Shown here one piece after another: positions 9,483 through 19,457 of a DNA stretch of 64,000 bases. Position numbers and translations under genes: made by a program. The stretch is from Neotamlana nanhaiensis (lineage in GTDB: Bacteria > Bacteroidota > Bacteroidia > Flavobacteriales > Flavobacteriaceae). Numbering within the stretch: the stretch's first letter is position 1; each line of letters opens with the position of its first letter. The stretch lies in contig NZ_JTDV01000015.1 in assembly GCF_000943555.1 (NCBI RefSeq), forward strand, positions 94,189 to 158,188. The letters are read 5' to 3'. Below the pieces are notes generated by a model. That model saw nothing but the letters and a program-made list of their open reading frames with translations, searched no databases and was not told the origin of the DNA.

Positions 9483-10160
9483 TTAAAATTTAGTGTCTAA
9501 TTGAATATAGTCTAAAAACTCTCGACGCACGGTTTTATCTTTAAATTTTCCGCCAAATTCTGAAGTTACGGTACTACTTTCTATATCGCGAATACCACGA
9601 GAATTAACACATAAATGTTTTGCATCAATAACACAAGCCACATCTTGAGTGTTTAAAACTTCTTGTAATTCTTTTACAATTTGAATGGTTAAGCGCTCTT
9701 GTACTTGCGGACGCTTAGCGAAATAATCAACAATGCGATTCATTTTAGATAAACCAACAACGTTTCCGTTTGAAATGTACGCAATATGAGCTCTACCAAC
9801 AATTGGCAATAAATGATGCTCGCAAGTAGAGTATAAGGTGATGTTTTTTTCAACTAACATTTCGCCATATTTATACTTGTTGTCAAAAGTTGAAGCACTA
9901 GGCTTTTTTTTAGGGTCTAGGCCTCCAAAAATTTCTTTAACAAACATTTTTGCGACACGGTTTGGTGTGCCACTAAGGCTATCGTCGGTTAAATCTAGTC
10001 CAAGCGTTTCCATAATATGGCGCACATCGTCCTTTATAATTTCAATTTTTTCTTCGTTGGATAGCTTAAAAGCATCTAACCGAAGCGGGGTGTTTGATGA
10101 AGTTCCAATGTGGTCTTCTCCTAAGGCATCATGTTCGTCAATGTTATTGTCAATTTTCAT
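9483..10160 (-). CDS. folE: GTP cyclohydrolase I
   Basis: 225 residues. The enzyme converts GTP to 7,8-dihydroneopterin triphosphate, the first step of tetrahydrofolate synthesis. The catalytic and zinc-binding segments are present: STCEHHLLPIVGRAHIAY, then VGLSKMNRIVDYFAKRPQVQ, and KHLCVNSRG with the second zinc Cys. The first 30 residues are a variable extension. The folate pathway continues with folP at 28056-28886. A minus-strand -7 element (TATCTTTG) lies just upstream. Confidence 0.97.
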   Translation of the reverse strand: MKIDNNIDEHDALGEDHIGTSSNTPLRLDAFKLSNEEKIEIIKDDVRHIMETLGLDLTDDSLSGTPNRVAKMFVKEIFGGLDPKKKPSASTFDNKYKYGEMLVEKNITLYSTCEHHLLPIVGRAHIAYISNGNVVGLSKMNRIVDYFAKRPQVQERLTIQIVKELQEVLNTQDVACVIDAKHLCVNSRGIRDIESSTVTSEFGGKFKDKTVRREFLDYIQLDTKF

Positions 10161-10179
10161 CAGGTGTAATTTTAGTCTG

Positions 10180-10187
10180 CAAAGATA
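10180..10187 (-). promoter_or_regulatory. Probable folE promoter -7 element
   Basis: CAAAGATA on the plus strand reads TATCTTTG on the minus strand, an exact TAnnTTTG Bacteroidota -7 element about 20 bp upstream of the folE start. A TTG at a slightly short spacing could serve as the -33 element. Confidence 0.5.
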
Positions 10188-10274
10188 AACATTTCCGTTT
10201 TTTTCAATTTATTCTTAACAAACAATTATTTTAATAATATTATAAATGTTTTTTATGTTATTTTTTGAATAAAA

Positions 10275-10302
10275 AAGCCTGAATTTAAACGAATTCAGGC
10301 TT
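10275..10302 (-). terminator. Intrinsic terminator of the FadL-like gene
   Basis: A perfect stem AAGCCTGAATT / GAATTCAGGCTT (loop TAAAC or shorter) lies just after the stop at 10327. On the minus strand it is followed by a T-run (plus-strand AAAAAA at 10271-10276). Confidence 0.85.
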
Positions 10303-10326
10303 AGATATTACTTGATGTGTTTTTTT

Positions 10327-11850
10327 CTAAAGATTAAAGGCCAATGATAAAGTTAAATTAGAGTTTTTTCTATCAATTGAAGCGGTGTCAATTAAACCTA
10401 CATTGTAAAGTGGTGTTAAGTATGAACGCTGTGCTTGGTCGTAAGTTAAATCGAGCTTAGTGTTACCAAAACTAATACCAAGACCTAGTGAAAACCCTTC
10501 TAAATCGCCAACGGTTTCGCCGTCTTCATATGGGCTTTCTTCAAAGCGGTAACCACCTCTAAAACTAAATTGTTTATGTCGTAACTCGCCACCAAATCTG
10601 TAAGTTGAAGCGCTGGTATAGGTGTTGGTAATAACCTCGTTTTGGCTCTGATAGAAAGCATCATCTGTTGGTCCAAACTCCATTTTGCTGTAATCTTTAT
10701 TTGAGTAATCGAAACTAATTAAACCACGATTTCCAAAAATGTAGGCTAAACTACCCGAAACTTTTGATGGTGTTTTGAGTTTGTAACGTGGGTAAACGTT
10801 AATAATATCAGAGATAAAAATAATATCTGCTTCTCGTGGATTGTTAGAGTTAACATATTGCGTAGTTTCTTCATCTATTGTAAACCAAGTGGGGGAATCG
10901 TAAGTTACACCAATACGTAGCTCTGGGGTAATTTTATAGATACCTCCAATTTGGAACGAAAAGCCATTTCCTTGGGTTGATAAGGTGTTGTCGAAATCTA
11001 TTTCTGTTATACTACCACCGTTTGAATTGTCTTCAAGTAATGATGTGGTTTTATCATAATTAATAAAATGCGAGTTAAGGTTAATGCCTAAATATAAGTT
11101 GTCTTCGTATTGTGTAGCGAAATTGAATGAAATTTTACCGTTGTAACCAGAAGCAGTATATAAATAATCGTGAAAAAAGTTACCTAAACCTACATTTGCA
11201 GTATAGAATGTGTTTTCATCATTATTTTCATCATCGGCATCTAAAATACCAGCTTGATATCCTAAAAAAGCTTGTTGAGTTCCATAACCTAAAATGTCAC
11301 CTATTTCTTTATAGTCATTTTCTATTAATTGATCATACTGTCTAATATCTGCTAGTCTTACTCCATTGGCATAATCATAAAAAAAACTAGCAATAGAATT
11401 GCTGAACTCTCCATCATCATTAGTATTTAAACCTATAGCATTCCAGTTTTCATTAAAATCATTGGTTTTATCGTAAGCAATAGATAGCGCCAATTTTTTC
11501 CAAGGTGAATTATTTCTAGTTGTAAAAACAAAAGCGGCACCACCTTGATTAACATCGAAAGTAGAGTTGTTTGTTTTTACAGTGTTTCCAAAATAACTGG
11601 TGTTATTTTTTGTGTCTAAATTAGACAGTGTAAACGAAATATAGCTTTGGTTAAAAACAGCCGAACTAGCTGGGTTTATGCTAACAGCACTTAAATCGCC
11701 GCCTAAGGCACCAAAAGCACCGCTTAAAGCTCTAAAACGTGCGCTTCCTTGAATTTCGCTTTGCGAGTAACGTAGGGCGTCTGATATTTCTTGGGCATAA
11801 CTAAAAGCCATAGAGAGCATAGCTATGGCTAGTAAACTTAACTTTTTCAT
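10327..11850 (-). CDS. OmpP1/FadL/TodX-family outer-membrane transport protein
   Basis: 507 residues with a Sec signal peptide ending in AFSYAQ. The mature N-terminus SALRYSQSEIQGSARFRALSG and GALGGDLSAVSINPASSAVF are typical of the flavobacterial OmpP1/FadL branch, where an NPA-type hatch motif follows the signal peptide. The rest alternates polar and aromatic residues like a beta-barrel and ends in aromatic-flanked LTLSLAFNL. The family moves hydrophobic compounds across the outer membrane; the substrate here is not known. It lies 26 bp after the Trp/Asn-rich lipoprotein gene and probably forms a two-gene unit with it, closed by the terminator at 10275-10302. Confidence 0.85.
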   Translation of the reverse strand: MKKLSLLAIAMLSMAFSYAQEISDALRYSQSEIQGSARFRALSGAFGALGGDLSAVSINPASSAVFNQSYISFTLSNLDTKNNTSYFGNTVKTNNSTFDVNQGGAAFVFTTRNNSPWKKLALSIAYDKTNDFNENWNAIGLNTNDDGEFSNSIASFFYDYANGVRLADIRQYDQLIENDYKEIGDILGYGTQQAFLGYQAGILDADDENNDENTFYTANVGLGNFFHDYLYTASGYNGKISFNFATQYEDNLYLGINLNSHFINYDKTTSLLEDNSNGGSITEIDFDNTLSTQGNGFSFQIGGIYKITPELRIGVTYDSPTWFTIDEETTQYVNSNNPREADIIFISDIINVYPRYKLKTPSKVSGSLAYIFGNRGLISFDYSNKDYSKMEFGPTDDAFYQSQNEVITNTYTSASTYRFGGELRHKQFSFRGGYRFEESPYEDGETVGDLEGFSLGLGISFGNTKLDLTYDQAQRSYLTPLYNVGLIDTASIDRKNSNLTLSLAFNL

Positions 11851-11876
11851 ATAATGTTTTTCAATTTTTAATATTC

Positions 11877-12953
11877 TTAACCGCGTCTTCTGCTTCCTCC
11901 AGATGATGATCTGCTTGAGCTACCAGAAGATCTACTAGAACTACCAGATGATCGCATACTTGAGCTCGACGACGATCTAGAGCTTGAACTTGGTGTATAA
12001 CTTCGTGAAGAATTTGAAGGTTGTGAGGTTGAACGGCGGTTATACGAACTATTTGAAGTTGTTCCTGTACGATTTACAGTGCTAGTGCTTCTTCGAGTTG
12101 TTGACGATGAACGTGATGTTGAGTTTGATACTGGCGTTCTGCTGGTGGTTCTTCTAACGGTAGAAGTACCACTGGAATTTCTCGAAGCCGATACGTTGTT
12201 ACTGTTTATACTGCTTCTTCTAGTTGTGCTATTGTATTTTGAGGTTGCGCTTCTAGAAGTTGATGCACTTCTTCGGCTAGTAGTGTTTACATTGTTTGAA
12301 GCATAATAGCCACTTCTTCGTGTAGCACTGTACGAAGCTCTTCTACCTGTATATGCATTTGTATAATATCTGTTTCCATAATATGGGCGGTTATAGGCAT
12401 AGCCCCAAGTGTTGTAGCCCCAGCCACCATAAAAGTACGGGTCATAATAACCATATCCCCAATTGTTCCAGCCCCAGCTATTCCAACCGTAATTCCAGCG
12501 TGGGTTCCAAGCCCAACGGTTGTATCTCCAGTCGTTCCAACCCCAATTGTTCCAACCAAAACCAGCATTCCAGCCCCAGTTGTTCCAACCATTATCAATA
12601 TAGTTTATGGTAACGTTATCGGTTGTTTGTCCCCAGCCACCATAGCCTTCATAATTGTTGGCAATGCTATCATTTTCAACTAAATTATCACTTTCATAAG
12701 CATCAATATCTGTAAAAATTTCACCATTAGCATATAAACCTTCCGATTCTATGGCTTTTGTTTTAAAGTAATTTTCGTAGTAATTACTATTGGTGTTATT
12801 GTTTTCTGGTACTTCAACAATAGCTTCTTCATATTGGGTGTGCGTATTTGTATTGCCATAAATACCATCGTTGTCCCCACCAACATATTGGTACGAACCA
12901 CAAGAAACCAGTGCAAATAATAAACCGAAAAGGCCTATTTTTGACAGATTCAT
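11877..12953 (-). CDS. Lipoprotein with W/G/N/Y-rich and Ser/Arg-rich low-complexity regions
   Basis: 358 residues from the preferred start MNLSKIGLFGLL at 12953; in-frame ATGs at 12977 and 13004 only add residues before the signal peptide. The lipobox is ALVSCG. An acidic Asn-rich region follows, then a stretch of repeated NNWGWN-type units about 70 residues long, then a C-terminal 150 residues almost entirely of Ser, Arg, Thr and Asn, ending GGSRRRG. Orthologues in flavobacteria are sometimes mislabelled vitellogenin-like because of this composition. It precedes the FadL-like gene by 26 bp, so a surface-exposed partner role is possible. No enzymatic motif is visible. Confidence 0.7.
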   Translation of the reverse strand: MNLSKIGLFGLLFALVSCGSYQYVGGDNDGIYGNTNTHTQYEEAIVEVPENNNTNSNYYENYFKTKAIESEGLYANGEIFTDIDAYESDNLVENDSIANNYEGYGGWGQTTDNVTINYIDNGWNNWGWNAGFGWNNWGWNDWRYNRWAWNPRWNYGWNSWGWNNWGYGYYDPYFYGGWGYNTWGYAYNRPYYGNRYYTNAYTGRRASYSATRRSGYYASNNVNTTSRRSASTSRSATSKYNSTTRRSSINSNNVSASRNSSGTSTVRRTTSRTPVSNSTSRSSSTTRRSTSTVNRTGTTSNSSYNRRSTSQPSNSSRSYTPSSSSRSSSSSSMRSSGSSSRSSGSSSRSSSGGSRRRG

Positions 12954-13077
12954 TTTTATGTAGTTTGTAAATTGCATAACTCTTTCTTTTTTATTGTTGA
13001 ACATAACAAAAATAGTTAGTTTTGCTGAACTATTTTTTTATTTAACATAATCACAACTTTTGTGCCAAATTATAGAT

Positions 13078-14556
13078 ATGAGTAAAAAACTTACCACCAG
13101 AGCAGAAGATTATTCGAAATGGTATAACGAATTGGTTGTAAAAGCCGATTTAGCCGAAAACTCCGCGGTTAGAGGATGTATGGTAATTAAGCCATATGGT
13201 TATGCGATTTGGGAAAAAATGCAGGCCGAATTAGATAGAATGTTTAAAGAAACAGGACATCAAAATGCCTATTTTCCTTTATTTGTTCCGAAAAGTTTAT
13301 TTGAAGCCGAAGAGAAAAATGCTGAAGGTTTCGCAAAGGAATGTGCTGTTGTAACACATTATAGATTACAAAATGATCCGGATAAACCAGGTAAGTTACG
13401 TGTAGATCCAAATGCAAAATTAGAAGAAGAGTTAGTTGTAAGACCAACAAGTGAAGCTATTATTTGGAATACGTACAGAAATTGGATTCAATCCTACCGC
13501 GATTTACCTATTTTGGTAAACCAATGGGCAAACGTAGTACGTTGGGAAATGCGTACGCGTTTATTTTTACGTACAGCAGAGTTTTTATGGCAAGAAGGGC
13601 ATACTGCTCATGAAACGAAAGCAGAAGCTATTGCAGAAGCAGAACAAATGAATAATGTTTATGCGACTTTTGTTGAAAATTTTATGGCCATTCCTGTTAT
13701 TCAAGGATTAAAAACAGAAAGTGAACGCTTTGCTGGTGCCGAAGAAACCTATTGTATTGAAGCTTTAATGCAAGATGGTAAAGCATTACAAGCAGGGACA
13801 TCGCACTTTTTAGGACAAAATTTTGCAAAAGCATTCGACGTTAAATTTGCGAATAAAGAAGGTAAGCAAGATTATGTTTGGGCAACCTCTTGGGGCGTTT
13901 CTACACGTTTAATGGGGGCGCTTATTATGACGCATAGTGATGATAACGGATTGGTATTGCCTCCAAATTTAGCACCAAACCAAGTGGTTATTGTGCCAAT
14001 ATATAGAAGCGAGGAGCAATTAGATGCGATTACTGAAGTGGTAAACGGTATAATAAAAGATCTACGAGGTAAAAATATTTCAGTTAAATACGATAACAGA
14101 GATACGCTTCGTCCAGGAGCAAAATTTGCACAACATGAATTGCAAGGTGTACCATTAAGAATTGCAATTGGCGCAAGAGATTTAGAAAACGGAACAGTAG
14201 AACTTGCACGCAGAGATACTTTAACCAAAGAAGTTGTTGCTTTAGATGGTTTAATAGATAAGGTTGAAGGTTTAATGACAGAGATTCAAGAATCTTTATT
14301 CAAAAAGGCCTTAGATTTCAGAAATACGCACATTACTAAGGTAGATACTTTTGAAGATTTTAAAACAACCCTAGAAACTAAAACAGGCTTTATCTCGGCA
14401 CACTGGGATGGTACAGCAGAAACCGAAGATAAAATTAAAGAGTTAACAAAAGCAACAATTAGATGCATGCCTTTAGAGTACGAGGAAGAAGTAGGGGTTT
14501 GTGTGTACTCTGGAAACCCATCAAAACGTAGGGTTTTATTTGCAAAAGCATATTAA
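13078..14556 (+). CDS. proS: Proline--tRNA ligase (archaeal/eukaryote-like type)
   Basis: 492 residues from [13 protein letters not shown] at 13078; an ATG at 13060 would add six unlikely residues. It is the short form without the bacterial editing insertion. Class II motifs are visible: [14 protein letters not shown] near the start, [10 protein letters not shown] (motif 2 region), [11 protein letters not shown], and the HXGH-type [21 protein letters not shown]. It also has an anticodon-binding domain and a C-terminal zinc-like tail ending in AKAY. This type is usual in Bacteroidota. Its promoter lies in the short divergent gap with the lipoprotein gene. Confidence 0.96.
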   Translation: MSKKLTTRAEDYSKWYNELVVKADLAENSAVRGCMVIKPYGYAIWEKMQAELDRMFKETGHQNAYFPLFVPKSLFEAEEKNAEGFAKECAVVTHYRLQNDPDKPGKLRVDPNAKLEEELVVRPTSEAIIWNTYRNWIQSYRDLPILVNQWANVVRWEMRTRLFLRTAEFLWQEGHTAHETKAEAIAEAEQMNNVYATFVENFMAIPVIQGLKTESERFAGAEETYCIEALMQDGKALQAGTSHFLGQNFAKAFDVKFANKEGKQDYVWATSWGVSTRLMGALIMTHSDDNGLVLPPNLAPNQVVIVPIYRSEEQLDAITEVVNGIIKDLRGKNISVKYDNRDTLRPGAKFAQHELQGVPLRIAIGARDLENGTVELARRDTLTKEVVALDGLIDKVEGLMTEIQESLFKKALDFRNTHITKVDTFEDFKTTLETKTGFISAHWDGTAETEDKIKELTKATIRCMPLEYEEEVGVCVYSGNPSKRRVLFAKAY

Positions 14557-14588
14557 TTCAAAATTTTTTCAAAAAAAATTAAATAAGT

Positions 14589-14619
14589 GTTGTAGCATTC
14601 AAAAAGAGTTGTATATTTG
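14589..14619 (+). promoter_or_regulatory. Promoter of tRNA-Glu
   Basis: GTTG (14589-14592), a 19-nt spacer and TATATTTG (14612-14619) match the Bacteroidota TTTG-N19-TAnnTTTG consensus with one -33 mismatch. The element lies about 50 bp before the tRNA and probably also drives rpsT. Confidence 0.75.
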
Positions 14620-14670
14620 CATCCGCAATCACGAATTGCATAGTTCATTAAATAATGAAACAAGCTTAAT

Positions 14671-14742
14671 GGCCCGTTCGTCTATCGGCTAGGACGCCAG
14701 GTTTTCATCCTGGTAAGAGGGGTTCGATTCCCCTACGGGCTA
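14671..14742 (+). tRNA. tRNA-Glu (anticodon TTC)
   Basis: A full cloverleaf can be read: acceptor GGCCCGT pairs with ACGGGCT, the anticodon arm is CCAGG-TTTTCAT-CCTGG with anticodon TTC, and the T-arm is GGGG-TTCGATT-CCCC. The CCA end is not encoded. It lies between proS and rpsT, downstream of a strong consensus promoter. Confidence 0.95.
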
Positions 14743-14775
14743 CAATTTTTTAAAGAAAAAAATAGTTATAATAAA

Positions 14776-15027
14776 ATGGCAAATCATAAGTCAGCATTAA
14801 AGAGAATTAGAAGCAACGAAGCGAAGCGTGTTATTAACAAATATCAGCACAAAACGACTCGTAATGCTATGAAGAGATTACGTGAGTTAACTGACAAGAA
14901 AGAAGCTGAAGCTTTATTTCCTTCTGTGGTTTCTATGTTAGATAAATTAGCTAAGAAAAACATTATACATGCAAACAAAGCTGCAAACCTTAAATCTGGT
15001 TTAGCTAAGCATGTAGCTTCTCTATAA
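14776..15027 (+). CDS. rpsT: 30S ribosomal protein S20
   Basis: 83 residues, basic and helical, beginning MANHKSALKRIRSNEAKR, which is the standard S20 N-terminus; ANKAANLKSGLAKHV near the end is also conserved. S20 binds 16S rRNA in the small subunit body. It follows tRNA-Glu by 33 bp and is closed by a strong terminator at 15051-15080. Confidence 0.96.
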   Translation: MANHKSALKRIRSNEAKRVINKYQHKTTRNAMKRLRELTDKKEAEALFPSVVSMLDKLAKKNIIHANKAANLKSGLAKHVASL

Positions 15028-15050
15028 GAGTAAGGTTTTAAGTAAATAAA

Positions 15051-15080
15051 AAAGTCCCTCATTTCTGAGGGACTTTTTTA
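15051..15080 (+). terminator. Intrinsic terminator after rpsT
   Basis: Stem AGTCCCTC / GAGGGACT with loop ATTTCT, flanked by A-run and T-run, so it can work in both directions. Confidence 0.9.
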
Positions 15081-15196
15081 TTTGTATAAATATTGCATTT
15101 GAACTTGATAAATGTTTATTGAACGAAAACTTTGAGCTCGGTAATTGAAATAAATTACATTTATAATATGGTTGGTATTATAATAAATAACGAAAC

Positions 15197-17103
15197 TTGA
15201 TAAACTTTAATGCTATTGTTTTAACGTTTTTTCTTTTGTATGGTCAAATGTTTATAGGTCATGCCCAAAGCAAAAAGGTATTAAATAAATTGAACGATGC
15301 TAATCTTAACGCGGTATTTTGCTCTACCGATGGGGCAAAACATTTTACAGTAAACGAGGTTCAGTCTTATGTATTAGAAAATATTGGAGTATCCGAAAAC
15401 GAGTATATAGAACAAATACTCATTTGTACTTCTCAAGGTAATATGCTTAGCGTTAGTTACCCATCTAATAATCCAATAATAAAACCGAATGCGAACTTAA
15501 TACTACCAACTTATTTGATATAGCTATAAATTCTGAAAAAGAAATCTATGTAAATGGAGGTTCGTTTTATAAAGTTGAGGATAATTGTGATTTATTTTAC
15601 TTTAATTATTCGTTTTGGCAAGGAAATGCACTTTCTTTCGATGATTTAGATAATTTATATCTAGGTTTTGGTAACGATTCTAAGGTTAGAAAAGCTAAAA
15701 TTTCCCCTAATTATGAAATATCAAGTACCACATGGCACGATTTTCAATTTGGAACCTCTGGTGGTGATTTTGTTCTTTTAAATGAAAAAATGTACGTAGA
15801 TTGGAACTTAAACCGAAATAATTATAGGCTTTATGAAGTTACTGTTAATGCAAATAGAGATTACATTTCACATATAGATTTGGGACAAATTCCTTCAGAA
15901 ACTTATGGTCTAGCATCAGAACTAGGGAAACTTTATGGTGTAACACCAACCAAGTTGTACGAAATTAATTTGACCGATTTTTCCTTTTTAGATATAGTTG
16001 AAAATCCATCTTCAGACGATTTATGGTTTGGAGCCACTGGATTACATGAAGCTGTAAATTTTAAGTTGATTACATATAATTCTATTTTTGATGCTGAACA
16101 AGATATTAATCAGTTAGAGCCGCAAGAATCGTTTACGGTTAATGATACACATACACGAACCTTATTTGTTAAAATAATAAATAATCAAACTGGCAATTAT
16201 ACTTTGGTTAAAGTAAATTTAAATGTTTATTCTTACCCTAATGTAAACCCTCCTCTAGATCTCATTTCGTGTTATTCGGTGAAGGATGGTTTAAACAAGT
16301 TTAATTTAAATGAGGTGTCGGTTCAAATGCAAAAAAATATTAGCGATAATTTGGTGTTTAATTATTTTACTTCTGACCCTGAAATGGTTGTAAATTCTAT
16401 GCCATTACCTAGTTTGTATCAATCAACCAGGTTGGTTGAGAGAATTTTTGTTTCAGTAGAAAATACCCTTTCTGGTTGTACAAGTTATTTTAAATTTAAC
16501 CTTGTAAACATAAGTATTCCTAGTTTGGTTGCTATGTCTTCGTACAACAACCCTTTATTTCTAGATAAGTGTTATATTGATCGAAATAATTTAGGATATT
16601 TTCAATTGGATGAAATAGCTAATGATGTCATTTTAATTACCGATGAGCACCAATTGTTTTTTTATTCAAGTTTCTTTGATGCTGAAAATAATGTCAATCC
16701 CTTAGACAGTACTTATTATTTAAATGAAGATTTAAAAGAGATTTTTGTAAAAGTTGTTAATGAAGCGGGCTGTTATGAGATAACCAACTTTTTTTTAAGT
16801 ATGGATTGTATTGATAATAATTATTCTTTAATTAATTTAAAGTTTCCAAAATTTTTTACGCCTAATAATGATGGTATAAATGATTCTTGGAATATTAGTG
16901 GTGTTTCAAAAAAAGTACAACAAGAATCTTTAGTTGTTATTTTTAATCGATATGGAAAAAAAATGGCTTCATTCAACCCATATAACAGCAACGGATGGGA
17001 TGGTACTTACCGAGGGAAACAGTTGCCAAATTCCGATTATTGGTTTAGTTTCAGTACAAGTTCTGGTTATTCAACAAACGGTCATTTTACTTTAAAACGT
17101 TAG
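15197..17103 (+). pseudogene. Type IX secretion (type B sorting) surface protein, split by a one-base frameshift
   Basis: Two reading frames make one protein. The first (15197-15523, TTG start) has a signal peptide ending IGHAQS and breaks at ILPTYLI. The second frame is open from just after the TAA codons near 15465 to 17103. Adding one A to the run AAAA at 15481-15484 joins them as ...NPIIKTECELNTTNLF and continues into FYKVEDNCDLFYFNYSFW. The C-terminus carries the gliding-motility-associated type B domain: FFTPNNDGINDSWNISG, YGKKMASF, NGWDGTYRGK and DYWFSF. An intact gene would encode about 635 residues, exported by the type IX system. Either a real mutation or a homopolymer sequencing error explains it. 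The ATG at 15790 is unlikely to be a true start. Confidence 0.8.
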
Positions 17104-17121
17104 TTTTTATAATCTTTTATC

Positions 17122-17153
17122 AAAAAAAAGCCTCAACAAAATAGTTAAGGCTT
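17122..17153 (-). terminator. Terminator of rho
   Basis: Stem AAGCCT-C-AAC / GTT-A-AGGCTT at 17128-17153, followed on the minus strand by a run of T (plus-strand A-run 17122-17129). It lies between the convergent type IX cargo gene and rho, and may serve both. Confidence 0.8.
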
Positions 17154-17181
17154 AATTTATATATCAATACGTTTGTTTTAA

Positions 17182-18801
17182 TTATCCATTCATGGAAATT
17201 AAAAACTCTTCATTATTTCTCGTTTGTTTAACGCGTTCGTTAATAAATTCCATAGCCTCAACAGGATTCATATCGGCTAGGTACTTACGCATTACCCACA
17301 TTCGTTGTATGGTGTTGTCATCTAACAATAAATCGTCGCGACGTGTACTTGAAGATGTTAAATCGATAGCAGGGAAAATTCTACGGTTCGATATTTTTCT
17401 ATCCAACTGTAGCTCCATGTTACCAGTTCCTTTAAATTCTTCAAAAATAACTTCATCCATTTTAGAGCCAGTTTCGGTAAGTGCCGTAGCAATAATGGTT
17501 AACGAACCACCATTTTCAATATTTCTGGCAGCGCCAAAAAAGCGTTTTGGCCTGTGTAATGCATTGGCATCAACACCACCACTTAAAATTTTACCTGAAG
17601 CTGGTTGCACGGTGTTATAAGCTCTGGCTAAACGCGTAATAGAATCTAAAAGAATTACTACATCATGACCACACTCTACTAAGCGTTTTGCTTTTTCTAA
17701 AACAATATCGGCAATTTTTACATGTTCATGAGCTTCTTTATCGAAAGTTGAAGCAATTACCTCGCCACGTACGTTACGTTGCATGTCGGTAACTTCTTCA
17801 GGGCGTTCATCAATAAGTAAAATCATTTGGTAAACCTCAGGATGGTTTGCTGCAATAGCATTAGCAACATCCTTTAGGAGCATAGTTTTACCTGTTTTAG
17901 GTTGCGATACAATCATACCACGTTGCCCTTTACCTATTGGCGAAAACAAATCCATAATTCGAGTAGAAATGGTACTTTGTTTTTCGGCAATATTAAATTT
18001 TTCTTTTGGGAAAAGCGGCGTTAAATGCTCGAACGATACACGATCTCTAACCACTTCTGGCTTTTGTCCGTTTATACGGTTTACTTTAATAAGCGGAAAA
18101 TATTTCTCGCCTTCTTTTGGTGGGCGTACATTTCCTAACACCGTATCACCTTTTTTAAGTCCGAATAATCGAATTTGCGATTGCGATACATAAATATCGT
18201 CTGGTGATGATAAATAGTTATAATCCGATGAACGTAAAAAACCGTAACCATCTTGCATAATATCTAAAACACCTTCGCTTTCAATAATGGCATCAAATTC
18301 AAAATCTGGCTCGCGATAACGGTTTCGGTTATCTTTATTGCCTTTATCAACATGGTTATTACCATTATTTTTCTGGTTTTTATGCTGATTTTTATTTTGC
18401 TGATGGTTGTTGTTATTATTTCTTTGATTTGATTTTTGCTGATTTTGGTTATTATCGTTCTGATTGTTTTGTTTTTTATCAGAAGTATTCTTTTCAGCAG
18501 TATTTTTTTGTGGCGCCTTGCTCTTATCCTCACTTTTATTTTGTGGAGTGTTTTTCGCTGGTTTTTGTATGCGTTGCCTAGGCTTTTTTGTTTCTGGAGT
18601 AGGTTTTTCTTTAGTTTCAGAAGCTTCAACTTCAGTTGTAACAGCTTCTTTTACAGCTTTAGGATCGGCTGCTTGTTGGTCAAGGATTTGATATACTAAA
18701 TCTAATTTCTTTAACGAACGATACTTTGGAATACTTAGTTTTTTTGCTATTTCTTGTAACTCAGTAAGTTTTTTTTCTTTTAATTGTGAAATTTCAAACA
18801 T
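17182..18801 (-). CDS. rho: Transcription termination factor Rho with an Asn/Gln/Lys-rich insertion
   Basis: 539 residues. The N-terminal Rho helical domain ([20 protein letters not shown]) is followed by about 110 residues of low complexity, rich in Asn, Gln, Lys and Pro (residues about 55-165). Then come the RNA-binding CSD ([15 protein letters not shown]) and the RecA-type ATPase with Walker [12 protein letters not shown], Walker [17 protein letters not shown] and the Q/R-loops. Rho is the hexameric RNA helicase that ends transcription and suppresses antisense RNA. Long N-terminal insertions are usual in Bacteroidota; such Asn/Gln-rich regions can phase-separate or form prion-like states, as reported for some Rho proteins. 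Confidence 0.97.
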   Translation of the reverse strand: MFEISQLKEKKLTELQEIAKKLSIPKYRSLKKLDLVYQILDQQAADPKAVKEAVTTEVEASETKEKPTPETKKPRQRIQKPAKNTPQNKSEDKSKAPQKNTAEKNTSDKKQNNQNDNNQNQQKSNQRNNNNNHQQNKNQHKNQKNNGNNHVDKGNKDNRNRYREPDFEFDAIIESEGVLDIMQDGYGFLRSSDYNYLSSPDDIYVSQSQIRLFGLKKGDTVLGNVRPPKEGEKYFPLIKVNRINGQKPEVVRDRVSFEHLTPLFPKEKFNIAEKQSTISTRIMDLFSPIGKGQRGMIVSQPKTGKTMLLKDVANAIAANHPEVYQMILLIDERPEEVTDMQRNVRGEVIASTFDKEAHEHVKIADIVLEKAKRLVECGHDVVILLDSITRLARAYNTVQPASGKILSGGVDANALHRPKRFFGAARNIENGGSLTIIATALTETGSKMDEVIFEEFKGTGNMELQLDRKISNRRIFPAIDLTSSSTRRDDLLLDDNTIQRMWVMRKYLADMNPVEAMEFINERVKQTRNNEEFLISMNG

Positions 18802-18955
18802 TGATATATAAATGAATATGTATTTTATAAGAATTTGCTATTCTGTAGAATGAATTATTTATTTCTTCTGAAGAATTAACCGTTTGTTTTTACGGTTGTT
18901 GTGAATTATTACTGCAATTATACAACTTTATTTTAATTTTTAATATAATTTCTGT

Positions 18956-18963
18956 TATTTTTG
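18956..18963 (+). promoter_or_regulatory. Probable -7 element of the DUF4293 gene
   Basis: TATTTTTG fits TAnnTTTG, 23 bp before the start codon. No good -33 partner was found at 19 bp. Confidence 0.4.
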
Positions 18964-18985
18964 CGGTCAAGTTTTAAAAAAATAC

Positions 18986-19396
18986 ATGTTACAACGCATT
19001 CAAACTATTTATCTTTTATGTGCCGCTGGAGTTTCGGCAGGCTTAATTTTTGTGTTCAATTTATGGGTTACAAATAACGAAGATGTAGTTTATGCAACCG
19101 ATAATTTACTGTTTTTAGGCCTGTTTTTAGGTTCGGCGTTGTTATCGGTTATTTCTATAATTATGTTTAAAAATAGGAAGTCTCAATTTATGTTGGGGCG
19201 ACTTAACATCATATTAAACTTTATTTTACTAGGATTTTTCGTGTATCAATCACTAACTGTATCTGGAGAAACGGCGGTTTCTGAGAAAGGTATTGGGATG
19301 CTTCTTCCTATTGTTTCTATCGTGTTTGTGGCTTTAGCTAATAAAGCTATTAAAAAGGATGAAGATCTTGTAAAATCTGTTGATCGATTACGATAA
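18986..19396 (+). CDS. DUF4293 family membrane protein
   Basis: 136 residues with four hydrophobic segments. The start MLQRIQTIYLLCAAG is the hallmark of DUF4293, a Bacteroidota family of small inner-membrane proteins with no known role. It is divergent from rho, as in many flavobacteria; the conserved linkage to rho is the only functional hint. A strong terminator follows. Confidence 0.85.
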   Translation: MLQRIQTIYLLCAAGVSAGLIFVFNLWVTNNEDVVYATDNLLFLGLFLGSALLSVISIIMFKNRKSQFMLGRLNIILNFILLGFFVYQSLTVSGETAVSEKGIGMLLPIVSIVFVALANKAIKKDEDLVKSVDRLR

Positions 19397-19423
19397 ACCT
19401 AACATCTTAGTAGTATTAGTGCG

Positions 19424-19457
19424 AAAAAAGCCCGAAGTTTTAACTTTGGGCTTTTTT
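19424..19457 (+). terminator. Terminator after the DUF4293 gene
   Basis: A-run, GCCC-G-AAGTT / AACTT-T-GGGC stem, T-run. It is symmetrical enough to act in both directions. Confidence 0.85.

Noticed and set aside
12079..12613. Long open frames on both strands within the Trp/Asn and Ser/Arg-rich lipoprotein gene
   Set aside because: They arise from the repeated codons of the lipoprotein and have no start context, signal or family motif.
14501..14692. Small frame running from the proS end into tRNA-Glu
   Set aside because: It overlaps proS and the tRNA and has no sign of selection as protein.
14671..14742. tRNA genes as phage or island attachment sites
   Set aside because: No integrase gene and no repeat of the tRNA 3' end was seen near either tRNA.
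15481..15523. Programmed ribosomal frameshift in the type IX cargo gene
   Set aside because: The run is only AAAA, with no slippery heptamer or strong downstream structure visible; mutation or sequencing error is simpler.
18264..18699. Frames on both strands over the low-complexity part of rho
   Set aside because: They follow from the Asn/Gln/Lys codon repeats and encode no recognisable protein.
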